Shown piece by piece: positions 54,377 through 64,000 of a stretch of 64,000 nt of DNA. The notes beneath the pieces are model-generated. The model made no database searches and was not told the origin of the DNA. It saw only the letters and a program-made list of their open reading frames with translations. Every line of letters begins with the position of its first letter. Position 1 is the stretch's first letter. The DNA comes from Cherax quadricarinatus (lineage: Eukaryota > Arthropoda > Malacostraca > Decapoda > Parastacidae): positions 38,875,620 to 38,939,619 of the forward strand of contig NC_091298.1 of assembly GCF_038502225.1 (NCBI RefSeq). Reading direction: 5' to 3'. The position numbers were made by a program, and so were the translations under genes.

Positions 54377-54461
<85 letters not shown>
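54377..54461. repeat. (TA)n tract
   Basis: TA tract immediately left of the palindrome. Confidence 0.95.
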
Positions 54462-54468
<7 letters not shown>

Positions 54469-54547
54469 AAACAACCACTCTGAAAGAATAGAGAAATTCC
54501 AAGCGCTTGGAATTTCTCTATTCTTTCAGAGTGGTTGTTTTGCATAT
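54462..54547. repeat. 86-bp perfect palindrome of Penelope ends
   Basis: Two head-on copies of the Penelope 3'-terminal sequence meet at AAGCGCTT (54501-54508) with no spacer and no mismatch over 43 bp per arm (AGAGTGGTTGTTTTGCAT in the right arm). The right arm continues into the normal Penelope end. Confidence 0.93.
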
Positions 54548-54577
54548 TTTGAAATCACCTGTTTACTGTGATCTTAT

Positions 54578-54583
<6 letters not shown>
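54497..54583 (+). mobile_element. solo Penelope-like 3' end
   Basis: Same as 26470-26555: GCGCTTGGAATTTCTCTATT through GATCTTATTGC, then a TA tract. Confidence 0.85.

Positions 54584-54667
<84 letters not shown>
54584..54667. repeat. (TA)n tract
   Basis: TA tract following the Penelope end. Confidence 0.95.
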
Positions 54668-54670
<3 letters not shown>

Positions 54671-55610
54671 AGGTGGTTTTTAAGCAATTAACAAATTACC
54701 ACTTCCAGAGATCGTATGTGTGCTATTTTAGCCCGCCTCGTGGGAAGCCAGTCAAAATCCACTACGCTGTAACCACTGAGCCATCAGTCGTATAAGCATT
54801 ATATACCCACTAGCAATGAGCATGTTTCAAGATGTGAAGATATACAATTTCATTCTCCTCCCAGCCTAGTCGCAGCTAGCCACAGTTTGTTATTGCTTAA
54901 AAACCACTTGTTGGATGCATTAATATGTGTGCTGCTCATGAAGGCTGATGTTCCGAATAGGAGTAGAATGAAATTAGCTTTAAGTTTACCCCAGCCACGT
55001 ATGTCCTCGCATCATGAAACATGCCCAGTTCTACTTGGTACTTGACGTTTGTAGAATTGATGGCTCAGTGGTTAGAACGTCTTGAATTTACATTGGTTTC
55101 TTACAAGGCAGTGTAAAATAAAACGGGTTCCATCCCTGACTAATCGCAGAACGAGTAGATTTAAGCAATTAACACTACATCGACTGGTTGGGAATCGAAC
55201 TCTTAATAATTTTTCACGCCTCGTGATAAGCCTCCCAAAATTCCGAAACGCCTTAATCCACTCGGCCATCAATGCTTCAGACATCAAGTGCCCAATACTA
55301 CTGGAACTGTCACCCCTGATGCTAGCACCTACGTGGCCACGGAAGCTACAGGACTAATTTCATTCTCCTCCCGTTGGGAATATTAGTCTTCACGATCAGT
55401 ATATATATTAATATTCTGATTGGTTTCTCACAAGGCGGTGTAAAATAAAACGGAGTTCAATCCCTGGCTAATTGCAGAATGAGTGGATTTAACAATTAAT
55501 AATATTGCGATTGATCCTCTGGCATGCCTCGTGAGAAGCTTGCCGAAATTCCGAGGTGCTTTTAATCCACTTGGCCATCAGTGCTTCTAACATCAGTACA
55601 GTGGTGCTTC
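54668..55610. repeat. tRNA-derived composite repeats
   Basis: Two related units (about 55055-55290 and 55415-55600) carry GTGTAAAATAAAACGG and converging tRNA-like ends (CTCAGTGGTTAGAACG on plus; AATCCACTCGGCCATCA on plus reads as a minus-strand A box). A third relic is at 54700-54800. Confidence 0.5.
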
Positions 55611-55964
55611 AAAACTGAAAAGAAACTGGCAACGACAATCAGATATGTGTTGCTTGTAAGAAGTATGTATACTAGTCTGGAAAATAAGGTAATTCAGCTA
55701 AAACACTGAGAATATTCTGGCTACTTCTCAGAAGTGAGGGAAGTGACTACGAGGGAAGTGACACTGGCAAGTGTCCTAGTGTGAATTACTACCAGTCTCT
55801 GTCCAGACACTACTGTACGCCCAGCTAGTCAGGACAGTGTTAGGTTACCGCCTGGGGGCGACCGATCACCCCCAACACGTCCACCTCATGCCAGCAGACA
55901 CATTCTACTTTAGCACAGCTGTCGAGCCTGGTTATCCATGGATGGAGATAAATACTCCAGACTT
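55611..55964. other. unassigned sequence
   Basis: No gene or repeat end recognised; may belong to the BEL/Pao element that follows. Confidence 0.4.
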
Positions 55965-56001
55965 CAATATTTCATGGGCTCTTTGAACCCATGAAATATT
56001 G
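55965..56001. repeat. short hairpin
   Basis: CAATATTTCATGGG and CCCATGAAATATTG with a 9-nt loop; perfect 14-bp arms. Confidence 0.75.
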
Positions 56002-56325
56002 GGTGAGACGAGTACAGCGAGAAAAGTTCTCGGCTGACCTTGGGAGTCAGTCAGTGAGGCAACCAGACCTAACGCGGACCCTGGGACTTTACCTGGACTC
56101 AGAGAATGTGCTGAGGTGTCGTGAGATACAGAATTTCACCCTACCAGGAAACACTGTACCTCCTATGTTAATACCCAAACGCCACTGGCTAACGAGGCTA
56201 ATGATGCCCACAGAGGAGTGTCACACGGTACTGTCCAAGACTCTCTGCACCGAATACGCCAGTCCTATCACAGAGGTACCAGAGGGCACGCAGAGTGTCA
56301 ACAACCAATTAATACATTAAAACCC
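55991..56325 (+). pseudogene. BEL/Pao retrotransposon fragment (integrase zinc-domain region)
   Basis: Reads TRTLGLYLDSENVLRCREIQ, then NFTLPGNTVPPMLIPKRHWL and TRLMM. The LRxxGRxQN...P.LLPKxHxLTxL pattern is characteristic of the linker and zinc domain of BEL/Pao polyproteins. The following His/Cys residues are partly lost and a SINE interrupts the element at 56325. Confidence 0.65.
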
Positions 56326-56440
56326 GCACTTGAACGCGTCGGTCTGGAGTTTTACGACTCTCTGACCGCGGGTTCAAGCCCCGTCCATGGTATGGTTTGT
56401 TTGCAATAGTGGCACTACGATTTCATGAGTCAATTAAGAC
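56325..56440 (+). mobile_element. tRNA-like SINE
   Basis: ACGCGTCGGTCTGGAGTTTT, B box GCGGGTTCAAGCCC, GGTATGGTTTGTTTGCAAT and CACTACGATTTCATG. Same family as 45398-45690. Confidence 0.8.
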
Positions 56441-58528
56441 ATTGTCTGCCATGTCGTCATACTCGCAGACGTTATTGGCATAACCCTGACTCAGAGTCCC
56501 ACTCATTCATTACGGCTCCTTTGAAGCACCCCATGCACACTACTGTAGGTCACTGGGTAAACGTTGCTGTGTGACCACCACCAACAGGTTGGTGTCACGC
56601 TGAACTGTCCACCGAGGGTTAGGCCCCCGACAGAGACCCCAGGATTCACCTGACGTCCTCGCGATAGCTTCCATAGCTCAGCAATATATCATGACCTTGT
56701 TTGACTATATCAAATACTCCCCCCACCCCGTCAAGAGTATGGAAAATCTCGTTCGAATTTTTCAGACGTTAAAACTTACCCTTCAGTTGGGAGAATAGGG
56801 AGGGGGAGACGACACCTATTAAGGTGCCACATCTGTATACCTTCTTAAATTGTAAGACTTAGCTTAACAACTTCTCACTACTTCTCACACTCATTTAAGC
56901 TAAGTTAGGGTTAGACATTTAGCTTAGCATAGTAACTCCATTACCTACACATTAATAGGCTGTAGGTACACCGTTTCCCGCCAAGAGCGCCCATGCCGGA
57001 CATTAGCCGCACCGATGCCTCAGTCACATTGCAAAGAGTGAGAGAGACGGGGCGACCTTTCTCATGACAACCTTGTGCCTTGAAATACCATTCATTAAGA
57101 CATACGACGCGAATTAGTTATATTTCACCGCGATCATGGATCTTTCGTTGATGGACCAGACGGTTATAGGTAACTCAGCAGTTATTTCTCTGTTCCCTAC
57201 GGCACGTCTTCCTCCACGTAAGTACCCGAGTCATTGAATGCATTTTTGTACTCTGTGACCACGTCTATCAACTCACACTGCCCACTGTGTAGGATGGAGT
57301 TACGTATATATAATTGAGGTATCTAGGGTTGGAGTGGCAGGTTCCAAACCAGAACCCCACACTGATTGAACATGGATCGCTAACTTAACAGTCATAAACC
57401 CACAAACAACCTCTATTCTACACAGGCACAGCGATATATCCACAGACACACAGATACCTTGCAGGGCAGACTAAACCACTAACTTGGCTTGGTTTGGCTT
57501 AGGCTTGGCTTTCTGATGCAGGAACAGCTCAGAGGCGACTTTACACTCATGGAGACTACACAGACGATCTGAGGACAGGACGGACATATTTACAGACTTA
57601 GAGTACTGGCCTTCTTCTTGCTTGTTGGGTGCTTACAAGCGTGCATGCATGCATATTTGGGTGTCCATATCAATGACTCGAAAACAATCCAAAAATCACG
57701 TACACACTCACCCGTAGGGTTCACACAGAAGGAGACAAAGCCAAGCAGACGGTTATGGTGGTGAGGGAGGCTGGACGAGGAGTCAGGAGCCGGACGAAGA
57801 CCCCTCACTTTTCACTACTTAAATAGTAGAAATTCGTAAGAATTTCCACACCACCTGCTGTAACCATCTTTGTCATGCTGGCTCAGTCAGGTTCGTTCCT
57901 TGAGTGAGATATGAAAGGAGATCATAGACTTCTCTGGTATTCGATTTATTGACAAGTATGGCTTGCAATCTGCTTGTGAATGTCTGTCAATATCTGCACT
58001 TGCCTATCACTACATTACAAGCGACTGGGTAAGAGTGGGTGCTAGTCCACGGCGAAAGATTCGGGTCAGCATCTGTGACCTCTATATACCCAATCCGTGA
58101 AAACAGTTAACGTCTATTTGAGTACATGGCAGTTATACATAACTACGTAACTGCATAATTAAGGTTCAATACCTGTGTAACTGCTAGCAACTGTCATATT
58201 CCCTGTAGTGTTCTACTGAGTTCACTACTAGTTTTGTTGGCTTGAATAAAAGTGTCTGCAAATAAGAAGGCCTAGAGCTTATACACACGATGTCCGCTAA
58301 CATCAAACATTCAGCCGAGTCTGTATGAGAGGTAGAGAGGTGCCAGGCCCCTGGGTGCTTACAGACAAGATGCGAATGATTTGTAGGTCTGCGTAGTAAT
58401 CCACACAGAGCTGCTCATGCGTATTGGGAGCCTGCTGTTACATTTACTAGTATTACCACTTTACAATACCTGCATTGACTTTACCTTCATTGATGTGTGT
58501 GTGTTATCTGTGTCTGTCTCTCCTGCAG
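56441..58528. other. probable intron or intergenic sequence
   Basis: No supported gene. An ATG at 57137 opens about 27 codons that end at a GTAAGT, which could be chance. Confidence 0.4.
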
Positions 58529-58861
58529 CGGCCGTGAAGTCCCCTCCCATAAGCAACAAATCGTCGTTTATCTTCAGCATCAACTCCATCATCGTCTTAG
58601 CAGTGAGCGTGGTGGGTGGCGTGATGGTGATGGTGGTGGTGATGTGCGCAGTAGTGAGGCTGTGGCTGATCCGACGGGAGGAGCCGCGGCAAGAGCCAGT
58701 AAGTTTGAGGGCGTGTGTATGTAGCGACGACCGCCAGATAGGCAGGGAAGCCGCTGCCTCACTACCAGTGGACGCAGCCACCACCCTCCACGACGTGTCC
58801 CCATCCCCATTATTCCTGGCCGATAAAGATGAGAAGAACCCAGATATCATCCCACATTCAG
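58529..58861 (+). CDS. exon encoding transmembrane helix and cytoplasmic segment of an Ig-superfamily adhesion protein
   Basis: A 333-bp phase 1/1 exon with the acceptor TCTCTCCTGCAG and the donor GTGAGT. The product starts AVKSPPISNKSSFIFS, has a single membrane segment (IIVLAVSVVGGVMVMVVVM) and a basic stop-transfer RLWLIRREE, and ends in DEKNPDIIPHS. The KNPDIIP word just inside the cell is, as I recall it, typical of Sidestep-like proteins, so this may be the C-terminal part of a family member. A second strong donor (GAGCCA|GTAAGT at about 58697) lies inside the exon. It is on the opposite strand to the Ig1/Ig2 exons. Exon reality is likely; family assignment is moderate. Confidence 0.75.
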
Positions 58862-58948
58862 GTGAGTCTGCATATTTATGTATTATTCTGTATCTACATC
58901 TATCAATATAAATAACAAAAGAAGGCACAATACCGTGACTAGAACGTT

Positions 58949-59110
58949 ACACAAATAACCCGCACATAAAAGAGAGAAGCTTACGACGACGTTTCGGTCC
59001 GACTTGGACCATTTACAAAGTCACTTTGTAAATGTGACTTTGTAAATGGTCCAAATCGGACCGAAACGTCGTCGTAAGCTTCTCTCTCTTATGTGCGGGT
59101 TATTTGTGTA
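58949..59110. mobile_element. foldback element, about 78-bp arms
   Basis: Inverted arms meet at about 59028: ACACAAATAACCCGCACATA outside and CGACGACGTTTCGGTCCGAC inside, with only a few mismatches. Noncoding. Lies in the intron after the TM exon. Confidence 0.85.
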
Positions 59111-59144
59111 TCTATCAATATAGTTGAGGAATGGCTCGTATACA

Positions 59145-61155
59145 TTAACATACCAGCTGTCTCCCACCGAGGTGGGGTGACCCGAAAAAAAGAAGAAACA
59201 CTTTCATTACCAATTACTCCATCCCTGTCTTGCCAGAAGCGCACTAACTTTGCAGCTCAAGATGCTGTTGCAAGCCATAATTTCTTCACCTCTACTTGAG
59301 AGCGCTGGCACTGTGCATCCCATCTCCAGGATTAAAGTTTGGTTTGCCGGATCAGCCGGGCTGTGGCTCGTACGTTGGACTGCGTGCGGCCAGCAGTAAC
59401 AGCCTAGTTGATCAGGCCCTGATCCATCGGGAGGCCTGGTCATGGACCGGGCCGCGGGGGCGTTGATCCCCGGAATAACCTCCAGGTAACCTCCAGGTAA
59501 CCCGTTTCCCTGAGTCCCTATATAAAAGTTCCCTTGCAGCAGCACATCAATTCATGAAAACCACATACTACCATTCATTTATATCTAAATAAATACAAAA
59601 CCTTCTTTACCTACATCCCTGCATAAGAGGGATGTGGAAAAACAAACTTTTTTTGATACCCAGGTAAAGGAAGATTTTTTGATACCCAGTCTTCCCTCCA
59701 CTACGGATTGATACAATCTTCAAGTCATCCCATTTTACTCCATACTCTCTAAATGTCTAAACCACCTCAACCCTTCCTTAGCCCTCTGAAAAGAAAAACG
59801 GGTATAGCAACCCTTCACCTCCTAAATTCCAAATTACAACTTCTTTGCATAATATTCACACCACACATTGCCCTCAGACATGACATCTCCAATGCGTCCA
59901 GGTCCTCCTCTTTGCAACATTTAAAACTTATTCCTCACACCCACATAAGAGTGTTGGAACCACTGCACTCTGATAAATTCTCCGTTTTGCCTCCATGGAT
60001 AACAGATGCCTCAATTTACCACCAACCTTTTTTCCCCATCGTTAAGTCAATGGTTCACCACATCATTCATTGGTCGCTTCATAGACAAGTCCACTCCCAA
60101 ATATGTAAATACATTCACTTCCTCCATACTCTCTCCTTCCAATCTGATATCCAGTCTTTCATTACCTAATTTTTGTTACGCTTATTATACATTTTATCCA
60201 CTGATTCATGCATGTTCCCCCCACTCCCATCTGTTTTTTCCGTACTCCTAAAGGATGTTATACCTCTCTGCCCAGTGCATGAAATCACTATCTCCCCTCT
60301 TCAACAACGTTTAGCAGCTTCTCAAAATATTCCCTCCATCTTTTAAATATCTCCAACTACCTCTCAAATAACTCCTCTCTTTTGATTTTTACCTGTCCCA
60401 TTCGTTCCCTAGCCTCTATGAACTTATTAATCTCAATCCAAGACTTTTCCTTGTTTTCTGCATTTTTTTACAAACCTTCACCCACTCTCTAATTAGAACT
60501 CCTTTTACATTGACTCATCAATCGCTTAACCTCTCTTTTAATTTTCATTTACTCCTCCTTCTTTATATCACATCTGTTGTAGAAGCCTCTCATATGGTAG
60601 GTTATTTTTCTCCTTACCACTCTCCTTGTGTCGTCATTCCAGCAATCGCTTCTCTTCCCTCCTGCTCACACCTGCTATATCCACAAACTTCTGCTGCACT
60701 CTCTAACACTGCATTAATATATCTACCCCATTCATCTTCGACCTCCTCCTCCTCCTCATCATCATCATCATCACCTAAACCCGCAATAGTCGTCTTTATC
60801 CCAGCATTTCCTTATATTTTACCCTCATCTCCTCCTCTAATTAATAAAATTAAACTTTTCTCTTACTGATGGCATTCCTCATGTACCCCAGGTATATCTT
60901 ACTCTCACTGTGGCTATAACAAAATAATGACTTAATATATCTGTTGCCCCTTTAAATATCTGAGCAGAAGTTTACTCATTAAAGTCCCTCAAAACATTTA
61001 GTTATTCTCTTGGTTCAAAACTACCTAAACACTTGTTAAACCTCTACCAAAATATCTCTTACTCTTCTACATTCTTCTCTTCCCCAAGCGCATAACACTT
61101 AACTCACTTTTTCAGATCACCCTTATATTAATTCTTGAATTTATACATTTTCAGA
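59145..61155 (-). mobile_element. RTE-like LINE, heavily degraded
   Basis: Minus strand: 3' UTR end at 59155-59180 (CTCCCACCGAGGTGGGGTGA on plus), RT C-terminus near 59700-60180 (plus text CATTGCCCTCAGACATGACA matches copy A at 1205), linker near 60400, endonuclease start near 61080-61150. Large deletions; no long frame. Confidence 0.7.
59341..59505 (+). mobile_element. GC-rich SINE, longest copy
   Basis: Contains GGGCTGTGGCTCGTACGTTG, AGTTGATCAGGCCCTGATCC, GACCGGGCCGCGGGGGCG and a duplicated CCTCCAGGTAA end. Inserted in the LINE 3' UTR. Confidence 0.8.
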
Positions 61156-61159
61156 GCAT

Positions 61160-63312
61160 AGTTGACGTTTTCCAGAGCATAGTTCTAGCACCCCAGGCAA
61201 CTTTTGTTCCGAGTAGGGAAATTAAATCTAACAAAACTGATCCCAAATGGATGAACAATAGATTAAAACATCTCATTGGTCAAAAGAGAGGCATATATAG
61301 GCGTATCAAAAGAGGGAAGGGGAAGTTAAGAAATCAATATATTTAATTAAAGAGAGAAATAAAAAAAAAGAATAAGAAAAGCAAAAAGGAACTATGAAGC
61401 TAAGGTCGCAATAGATTCGTAAAATAACTCAAAAGGGTTCTTTCAGGTATACAGACGTAAGATTAGGGACAAGATAGGTTCACTTAAGAGTAACTCTAGT
61501 CAGATCACTGACAGTGATAAGGACATGTGTGAAATTTTCAATACCTACTTCCTCTCAGTTTGTACCCAGGAAAATACTAGCGAAATTCCTGAAATAATAG
61601 ATTATGTAGAACAGGACAATAAAAAACTATGCACGATTGAGGTAACTAGTGACATGGTCCTCAGACAAATAGGGAAATTAAAACCTAACAAATCCCCAGG
61701 CCCCAATGAAGTGTTTCCAAGGGTGACAAAGGAATGTAAAGAGGAACTTATCATACCTTTAGCTAATCTTTTCAACATGTCACTACAAACTGGCATAGTG
61801 CCTGATTACTGGAAAATGGCAAATGTAATACCTATTTACAAGGCAGGTGACAGGTCCTTAACTTCGAACCGTAGACCAATAAGCCTTACCTCCATAGTGG
61901 AAAATTTATGAAATCAATAATTCCCAAAGCAATTCGTAGCCATCTTGATAGGCATAAAATGATTATGAACTCAACACGGTTTTACAAAGGGGCGTTCCTG
62001 TCTTACGAATTTACTAACTTTTTTCACTAAGGTGTTTGAGGAGGTAGATCATGGTAATGAATATGATATTGTGTATATGGACTTCAGTAAGGCCTTCGAT
62101 AGAGTTCCACATCAGAGGCTATTGAGGAAACTTAAGGCACAAGGAATAGGAGAAATTTTTCCCTGGGTACAGGCATGGCTGACAAATAGGCAGCAGAGAG
62201 TTTGCATAAATGGGGAGAAATCAGAATGGGCTAACGTCACAAGCAGTGTTCCACAGGGGTCAGTGTTCGACTCGTTGTTGTTCACAATTTACATCAAGGA
62301 TATAGATGAGGGAATACATAGCGACATAAGCAAATATGCTAATGATACCAAAATAGGCCGTCCAATTCATTCTAATGAGATCACTAGAGCACTCCAGGAT
62401 GATTTGAATAGACGGATGCAATAGTCGGAGATGTGGCGTTTAATATAGACAAATGCAAAGTTCTAAATGTTGGACAAGAAAATAACATTGCCACATATAA
62501 ACTAAATAATGTAGATCTTAATACTACTAATTGGGAAAAGGATTTAGGAGTTCTGGTTAGCTGTAATCTAAAACCAAGACAACAGTGCATTAGTGTTCGC
62601 AATAAAGCTAACAGAATCCTTGGCTTCATATCTAGGAGTACAAATAATCGAAGTCCTCAGGTTGTTCTTCAACTCTATATATCCTTGGTTAGGCCTCATT
62701 TAGATTATGCTGCATAGATCTGGTCACCGTATTACAGAATGGATATAAACGCACTGGAAAACGTACAGAGGAGGATAACAAAGTTGATCCCATATATCAG
62801 AAATCTTCCCTATGAGGATAGTCTGAGAGCCCTGAATCTGCACTCTCTCGAAAGGCATTGAATTAGGGGGGATATGATCGAGGGGTATTAATGGAAAACA
62901 GGGATAAATAAAGGGGATGCAAATAGCGTGCTGAAAATTTCTGGCCAAGACTGTAATCACAGCAATGGTTTTAAGTTAGAAAAATTCAGATTCAGGAAGG
63001 ATATAGGAAAGCACTGGTTTAGTAATAGAGTTGTGGATGAGTGGAACAAACTCCCGAGTACAGTTGTAGAGGCTAAAACGTTGTGTAATTTTATAAATAG
63101 GTTAGATAAATACATGAGTGTGTGTGGTTGGGTGTGAGTTGGGCCTGACTAGCTTGTGCTACTAGGTCTGATGCCGTGATCCTTCCTTAAGTGGAAGTGA
63201 CCTGACTAGGTGGGTCATTGAGCTAATCTGGGGGTGGGACATGGACCTGCTTCGCATGGGTCAGAAGGCCTGCTGCAGTGTTCCTTCTTTCTTATGTTCT
63301 TAAGTTCTTACA
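61160..63312 (+). mobile_element. CR1-like LINE, 5'-truncated and degraded
   Basis: Begins within the endonuclease-RT linker and ends with GCAGTGTTCCTTCTTTCTTA and a GTTCTTA tail, as in the element at 6565-10645. Coding sequence is broken. Confidence 0.85.
61200..63137 (+). pseudogene. CR1-type reverse transcriptase remnant
   Basis: Frames in order: DPKWMNNRLKHLIGQKRGIY, then 61525-61911 (KPNKSPGPNEVFPRV, PISLTSIVENL), 62032-62424 (MDFSKAFDRVPHQRLLRKLK, SSVPQGSVF, active site YANDTK instead of FADDTK), 62433-62717 (FNIDKCKVLNVG) and 62928-63137 (FRFRKDIGKHWFSNRVVDEW). Catalytic Asp lost, many stops. Confidence 0.85.
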
Positions 63313-63314
63313 CA

Positions 63315-63522
63315 ATCTTTATTTTCTCTTATCTCCACGGTAAGTGGAAAAGAATTCTTTCTCCGTGAGCTATGCGTGTTGTAAGAGGCGACTGAAATGC
63401 CAGGAGCAAGGGGCTAGTAACCTCTTCTCCTGTATATATTACTAAATTTATGAAGAAAAACTTTCGTTTTTGCTTTTAAAGGTCAACCTGCCTCGACCGT
63501 TTTGTTGAAACAAGAAAGAATA

Positions 63523-63525
<3 letters not shown>
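63315..63525 (+). mobile_element. dispersed repeat with LINE-like tail
   Basis: TATGCGTGTTGTAAGAGGCG, GTAACCTCTTCTCCTGTATA and a mutated tail (GTCAACCTGCCTCGACC). Family of 18666-19135. Confidence 0.6.

Positions 63526-63601
<76 letters not shown>
63526..63601. repeat. (TA)n tract
   Basis: TA tract joining the dispersed repeat to MITE ends. Confidence 0.95.
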
Positions 63602-63604
<3 letters not shown>

Positions 63605-63943
63605 GTGCCGAATAGGCAGAATGCGATGTTGGCTTAAATATATGCCATATATATATGTCGTGCCGAATAGGCAGAACTTGCGATGTTGGCTTAAATAGCA
63701 ACGCTCATCTTGCCATATAGGACAAGTGAAAATTTGTGTATGCAATAATTTCGCCAAAATCATTCTGAACCTAACGCCTTCTAAAAAAATATATTTCACT
63801 GTGTTTGTTTAGTATTAAACTTACCTATATATATATATAGCCTAATCCAACTAAATATATATAGAATATAATACTAGTGAAATATATTTTTTTCGTTAGG
63901 TTCAGAAGGATATATACACAAATATATATATATATATATCGCA

Positions 63944-63980
<37 letters not shown>
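63602..63980 (-). mobile_element. MITE copies, partly duplicated
   Basis: GTCGTGCCGAATAGGCAGAA occurs at 63602 and again at 63657, the first copy only about 45 bp long. The second runs as the inverse of 24492-24878 into TA-expanded sequence near 63820-63980, with TA stretches inserted inside the element. Confidence 0.65.
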
Positions 63981-63983
<3 letters not shown>

Positions 63984-64000
63984 TTAGGGGTGCGCAAAGC

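Noticed and set aside
57137..57222. Possible small coding exon ending at a GTAAGT
   Set aside because: Only about 28 codons, no domain and no matching acceptor or partner exon in view.

Overview
The window looks like a transposon-saturated piece of an arthropod nuclear genome, most likely a decapod crustacean (perhaps a freshwater crayfish). The signs are very long (TA)n tracts, tRNA-derived SINEs, RTE-, CR1- and Penelope-type retroelements, LTR retrotransposons and almost no host coding sequence. The species assignment is inference from repeat style; nothing here fixes it. A run of exactly 100 N (51401-51500) marks a scaffold join.

Host gene content is small but clear. On the minus strand two exons encode parts of the first and second immunoglobulin domains of a Sidestep-like adhesion protein (30543-30736 and 18122-18436). 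They splice in phase (1/1) across a 12.1 kb intron that holds two RTE copies, a Penelope-like element and several SINEs. On the plus strand, beyond the gap, one exon (58529-58861) encodes a transmembrane helix and cytoplasmic segment of the kind seen in the same protein superfamily. The opposite orientation means either two neighbouring genes or a wrongly oriented contig at the gap.

Layout: 1-3.5 kb, tRNA-like tandem repeat and a MITE carrying a nested RTE copy and a SINE; 3.54-6.33 kb, a 15-bp minisatellite; 6.6-10.65 kb, a nearly intact CR1-like LINE (ORF1 with an SGNH hydrolase domain, ORF2 with endonuclease and RT, one nonsense codon); 10.9-11.9 kb, a 35-bp minisatellite; 12.8-17.36 kb, a decayed LTR retrotransposon; 17.8-18.4 kb, dispersed repeat and Ig2 exon; 18.5-30.5 kb, (TA)n tracts, RTE copies, Penelope-like element and MITEs in the intron; 30.5-30.7 kb, Ig1 exon; 31.39-39.22 kb, a complete LTR retrotransposon with 5-bp target duplication; 39.85-45.2 kb, minus-strand LINE wreckage; 45.4-46.1 kb, SINEs; 46.1-51.1 kb, a third LTR retrotransposon; gap; 51.5-55.6 kb, tRNA-derived repeat arrays and a Penelope end; 56 kb, BEL/Pao fragment; 58.5 kb, TM exon; 59.1-63.3 kb, degraded RTE and CR1 copies; 63.3-64 kb, MITEs and (TA)n.

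The most notable observations are: (1) all three LTR retrotransposons carry Ty3/gypsy-type proteins in the order protease-integrase-RT-RNase H, the Gmr1-like arrangement; (2) a 40-bp tandem repeat abuts the Ig1 exon and is built from copies of the exon/5' splice-site junction; (3) both large minisatellites appear to be seeded at the same end of one dispersed repeat family; (4) an 86-bp perfect palindrome at a Penelope-like terminus, plus a Penelope body bracketed by a perfect 16-bp inverted repeat.
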